Assembly: GCA_023376005.1 (NCBI GenBank)
Contig: CM042160.1
Location: 86,495,521 to 86,559,520, forward strand
Direction of reading: 5' to 3'
Length of the DNA stretch: 64,000 bases
Source of the DNA: Doryteuthis pealeii
Taxonomy: Eukaryota > Mollusca > Cephalopoda > Myopsida > Loliginidae
This document shows positions 59,646 through 64,000 of this stretch, piece by piece. The notes beneath the pieces were generated by a model. It was not told the DNA's origin, made no database searches, and saw nothing but the letters and a program-made list of their open reading frames with translations. The position numbers were made by a program, and so were the translations under genes. Position 1 is the first letter of the stretch. Every line of letters starts with the position of its first letter.

Positions 59646-60214
59646 TATAATGGAGATGACTATAAAATCTAGAATTTTTCAGCCCTTCCTAAATAGTTGT
59701 TTCTAGATCATAATGGACTGCTGTTGAAATTAGAGCCTAACAGGTTGATGGGTTTACATATAATATCTAAAGCATTTATGAAACTTGAATGATGAATTGG
59801 ATGCATCCTTTTGAGTGCAAATTCATATTAAACAATGAAAAGATAATTTTGATTGCTTTTTAATTGTCAATATAAAAAGAATCCTACTTAATTCTAAGCT
59901 GTAAATCCTCTTATGTATATTCATATAAGTAAAAAGCTTGTGTTTGCTGAGAATAGCTCATCTCAGACATAGGAACACACATGTATAACAGTAGTAAAAG
60001 CAAATAAACCTGAATGTTTCATATAAAATCTGCTAAACTGAATACATAATGACAAAATGTTGTGTACAGTAGACCAATAAACCTTTTTGGTGGATACTCT
60101 ATTCAAATAAATCTTTAGAAAGGTAAATTTTATTTTCAATTAATAGTTAATGATAAATTTATATATAGATATTTATGTTGAGGAATAATTGCTGTTTAAC
60201 TGTAAAATGTATTA

Positions 60215-60368
60215 AGGTAAGTATTTACTCAACCTGTTGGCCACAGGTAGGAGTTGACATAAGGTCACAAGTATGGGGCATCCAGTGAGGATCAAACTCT
60301 TTATTTAGTAGTAATAGATCTGCAAGACTAGCTTGCTAAAAACTACACCACGATGAGACACCTCTAAA
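60215..60368 (-). mobile_element. tRNA-derived SINE, family B
   Basis: The minus strand has cgtggtgtagtttttagcaag (A-box region), agatctattactact, gagtttgatcctcactggatg (B-box region) and tail cctacctgtggccaacaggttgagtaaatac. Aligns with 38676-38830. Confidence 0.78.
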
Positions 60369-61017
60369 GTGTATTATGGTATATTGTTGGTTTTTGGGTT
60401 TTTTTTTTTTTTGTTTTGTTTTTTTTAGAAAAAGACTTAAGTTTTGAAAAAAATCTTTTAGATATATCAACAATTAAAAAAAAATTGTCAAAAAACTTTA
60501 AAATTTACTCATTCATGAATGTGAATATTGTCAAATATTTTAAAGGCCAGTTTTTTAAAATATTCCCATGAAAAATAAAATAAGCCTTTGTTCATAGTAT
60601 ATACTCCCCAGTATAAATGACTATTTAGTTTTTTTTATTGTTGAATGCTTTTAAAATCATTGACTATTATGACATTTGAAGATCTGTTCATTTTAATCAC
60701 AAAGGCATTCTTCCATCTGGCCCACTTGCTACACACAACAAATGACCTTTTTTTTTTTTTTTTTTTTTTTTTTTCATTCTCAAAGAGATCATACAACTGT
60801 CGTGTTCTTTCTGGTATTTTTAAAAAGTTATTTATTATCAAAAATAGATCTGACTGCTACAATGACATCTTTTATACCTTCCTTCCATATCTACCAATTT
60901 CATATGCACAATTATAATTCCTACTTTCAACAAAATTTTATATGATGAGACTATTTTGTGTTACCTCAATATTTGTTATTGTTTCTAGGTTCAACTTTTT
61001 TCACATAAAATTAGGCA

Positions 61018-61222
61018 GATAATTGTGTTATTTCCTATAACTCAAACCTTAAAAAAAGGGGAACCACTCTGATTGACTGATAAATTTTATTATAAATGAA
61101 TTTAATCTGTTAATTAATCTACTCATTATTTTCCCATTAAACTAACCCTAAACCCGTCTTCTTTTTTCTTAGTCAGAGTGGTTCCCCTTTTTTAGGTTGG
61201 AGTTATAGGAAATAACCGATAA
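61018..61222. mobile_element. 205-bp MITE with ~55-bp terminal inverted repeats
   Basis: The left end (gataattgtgttatttcctat through ggggaaccactctga, 61018-61072) is the reverse complement of 61173-61222, with few mismatches. The short AT-rich centre has no coding frame. The target duplication is unclear, as the flanks are AT-rich. Confidence 0.75.
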
Positions 61223-61499
61223 TTATATATAATTTTGTACATTTTTTTATCATGTTAACAGTTCTCAATGTGCATTTACGGAAATTAATCATTTTATTAT
61301 AATTTGCAAGTTATGGTCTGTGAAATAAGTGTTACATAATGTATAGGCATAGCCTATCATTTTTAGTAGGTAGTGTAGTTTAATTGCAAAACAATGGAAA
61401 ATCACTGAAAGTTTGATTGACAAAGTGTCACTACAGAGTTATCTGAATGGAGACACTCATTAGTTTAGAGGATTAGGTGATGCTGGGAAAGTAGAATTA

Positions 61500-61800
61500 T
61501 AATTTTGTAGTCTTGAGGCCTGACATGTGTTTCCGTCTCTGCTACTTACTTCCCTCCACGCATGTGAGTTAAGAATGTATCAAAGTCAGAATAAAGAAAA
61601 TGTGTACACAAGAAAATGTCTTAGTGTTGTTTCCTGATTAAAGAATACAAGTCAATCCAGGCAGAGACATCCTCCCAGCTGAAGAAAGCAGATACCTGGC
61701 CCAATCCACAAAGAAACCCCTGATACGTAGAACACAGATGCCCATTAGAGATATTAGAAGAATTTAAGAATAGGACCCCCCAACAAGTGGAGTGTTCTCT
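61500..61800 (+). other. unassigned GC-richer segment
   Basis: Stands out by composition (ggcagagacatcctcccagctg and similar). No frame longer than a few dozen codons and no PSMB2 similarity. Possibly a decayed retrocopy. Confidence 0.3.
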
Positions 61801-62458
61801 TCTTTTTCAAATTAACTGTAAATATTTAGTAACAAAATATAGAATAATTATAGCGTGTATTTTTTATTTTTTTATTTAAAAATTTTTTTATTTTTTTTAT
61901 AGTAGAAAACGTCTGAAGTTAAAACTTTAAAAAATCTCATTGAATTCTTTTTTATAGAATACATTTTCACAACCTCCTTCTACTATTTAATCAGATTAGA
62001 ACTGTATATAAAACAAGAAAATTATCTCCAAATCTTTGAATTCTCATTTGGGAAAGATATGAAACCATAACTGTCTTTCCTTCAAATCTAATTAATGTAA
62101 GTGTACAGATCAAATTTAGTTACAATAATAAAGACAACTGATAGTTTCTACCAAATTAGGTTTATCATAAATTTATAAAAATATCATAAAGCAATGTTAA
62201 TTGCTAGTAACTGTATGATGCCAAGGACCCCCTCTTTTTTTCTTTATATATATATATATATATATGAAGAAAAAATAAAATCAGATACGGTACTAAGTGT
62301 TTGGTAAGTCTTTGAGAGCCCTATTTGACCTAGTTTTAAACTCTGATAACATTCTCTCCCCAATGGATTTGCATTAACTTTGCTTATCAACAGAAATAGA
62401 ATCACATACATTATGGTACCTCACCCTGTTTGAACACTCATTTACCGTATGCTTCAAA

Positions 62459-62461
<3 letters not shown>

Positions 62462-62520
<59 letters not shown>
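62462..62520. repeat. (TA)n microsatellite
   Basis: 59 bp of uninterrupted TA. Confidence 0.95.
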
Positions 62521-62521
<1 letters not shown>

Positions 62522-62883
62522 TTAAATACTAGGTCCCTGTTCCCTATTTTAATAACTGACCTAATAGCCTACATTCTGATACACACATACACTCTTTAAC
62601 ACACATTCAGAGTTACCTGTGCATATCCTTGGGTGTGTTTATCCAAGCTGGTTACTAAGTTTAAATATATACTTAATGAAGTTGTCAGTCTAACTAATGG
62701 TTGTTAACTTTCTCTCTTAGCTCTTTTGTATTGTGCTTAAAAACTTGTGGTTGTTTTAAAATAGACTGGTTAACCATTTATCCAGATAACATTTCACTCG
62801 GTTCAATCTGTTACAAACTGATTGGATTGATAATATAACATTTATTGTATGACTATGCATATTTTGAATTTATATTATTAAGA

Positions 62884-63280
62884 CTAGTATAAAATTAAAA
62901 AAACACCCTCCGGGCGATGTAAAAATAGATTTTTGAAACATATTGCCTGAGGGGTGGGAGTAAAAAATTCAATGTCAGCAAGTTTGTACCCTAAGTAAGT
63001 AAAATCATCAAATTCATTAAAGGATTAAAAAAATAAAACAATTTGAAATGTAAACTTTAAATGTGTATTAAAATAAAACAAACTATATATAGATATATAA
63101 TACCAGTCATGTATTTATTAAAACTTGTTTTAAAAAAACAATGAGGACTGTCTAATGTTGCATGTTCAAATTTTGAGTGTATTTATTCTATGTTATGACA
63201 ATTTTGGGTATAGTGACGTAAGCAGTGACATAATTTTTGTTACAGACAAAAACTGGAAGCGAATCTCCATTATTAATAGA
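62884..63280 (-). mobile_element. diverged Helitron-like element, copy 4
   Basis: On the minus strand the 5' end is TCTATTAATAATGGAGATT, preceded by A. This is followed by GTTTTTGTCTGTAAC, as in copy 1 (GTTTTTCTGTCTGTAACC). The 3' end has CGCCC-GGA-GGGTG, a 19-base spacer and CTAG at 62887-62884, followed by T. The spacer between hairpin and CTAG is longer than in copies 1-3 (8 bases) and the body is shorter (397 bp), so it may be a subfamily. Confidence 0.72.
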
Positions 63281-64000
63281 TGTTAATGACAAAGTTGTTT
63301 GCTGTTATGAATTTGGACAATTCTTCTAATTGTTAATATATTTCTTATTGATCCCAGGTTATAAGTCTATAAATTATGTTAAGACAAATTTTTGTAATAG
63401 CAGAGAAATCAGTTGGAGATGATGCAAATTCATTATTTGAACATTTATCATTTGAAATGATTTCAATCCAAAGTGTCCACATTTCTGGCATAGCCTATAC
63501 ATAAACAAAGGCTGTTAGTTAAGATAATAAAGTTTTTACTTAACATTGTTTACTATTTATAACACCTGTGCATATAATATGAACAAATATTATAAATAGT
63601 AAAGTTATTTAAAAACTTCATTATGTTCAAAAGAAATACGTAAGTTACATCAAGGTTTAGACTACATGGTTTATTTATGGTATTGCATTGATTTTGATTG
63701 TATTACATTAGTTTTGATAGTATAAATCTGTGTTTGAATGTTTCTCTTTATCTTATTGGAAGTTGAAGAAATATTTTTGTAGGCTAGCATCATCAAAAGT
63801 TAAGAGATCATTCAGTATAAACTAAAAACACTTTTTTGTGGCTAACAAATTAGCAACTGTTCATTACTCCAAAATTATTCATTACTATAATCTACTTGCA
63901 AATAAATTAGAACATTATGTGAATATTTTATCTACAACACTATTTTCTATTAATATTCACATTTTGAATGCATAAAGTAGGCAGTGAGGAAGTCTATCCT
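63281..64000 (+). other. PSMB2 intron 1, right edge of window
   Basis: AT-rich sequence with nothing recognised. Confidence 0.6.

Noticed and set aside
60050..60090. Candidate PSMB2 second exon (Asn-Asp-Lys-Met)
   Set aside because: There is no AG acceptor before it, and the downstream codons do not continue with the expected family sequence (no GEAGDT motif).
61140..61160. Telomere-like taaccctaaaccc
   Set aside because: Fewer than two units within a MITE centre; not a telomeric array.

Overview
This window is nuclear DNA from a metazoan with a large, AT-rich, repeat-rich genome. The gene sequences and the many tRNA-derived SINEs, (TA)n tracts and kilobase-scale introns fit a lophotrochozoan, most likely a mollusc, but no single feature fixes the species. 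The sequence is a draft assembly: a 100-base run of N lies at 4628-4727.

Three protein-coding loci are recognisable. (1) 1-4538, minus strand: two consecutive exons (4406-4538 and 3269-3362) of a PP2C-family phosphatase, best matched to PPM1G. The larger exon carries three one-base homopolymer insertions that look like uncorrected sequencing error. (2) 15908-52104, minus strand: a complete EB1/MAPRE-type microtubule plus-end-binding protein, 270 aa. It has seven coding exons plus a non-coding first exon, and every splice junction is in phase. (3) 52551 onward, plus strand: the first coding exon of proteasome subunit beta type-2 (PSMB2). The rest of PSMB2 lies beyond the right edge. EB1 and PSMB2 are divergent, with about 400 bp of shared promoter between them containing a CACGTG E-box and a CCGGAAGT ETS-type site.

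Layout: 1-4627 holds the PPM1G fragment interleaved with two copies of a Helitron-like element and two foldback repeats. 4628-4727 is the gap. 4728-14260 is a 9.5-kb near-perfect palindrome (arms of about 4.7 kb, loop of about 145 bp). Its left arm is a noisier reverse complement of its right arm, which points to an assembly or read-chimera artefact. 14261-15907 is purine-rich EB1 3' UTR/flank. 15908-52104 is the EB1 gene with introns of up to 12.9 kb. These introns hold SINEs, a Penelope-like retroelement remnant with a GIY-YIG domain, a hAT-like MITE, a third Helitron copy and a 457-bp (AG)n tract. 52642-64000 is PSMB2 intron 1, with four copies of one dispersed repeat in 5 kb, several SINEs and foldback elements, and a fourth, diverged Helitron copy.

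The genes do not form one pathway. EB1 tracks growing microtubule ends, PSMB2 is a core 20S proteasome subunit and PPM1G is a nuclear Ser/Thr phosphatase. The strongest non-genic findings are the small non-autonomous Helitron family, with hairpin plus CTAG termini and A/T insertion sites at all of the intact ends, and the evidence for a misassembled palindrome at the scaffold gap.
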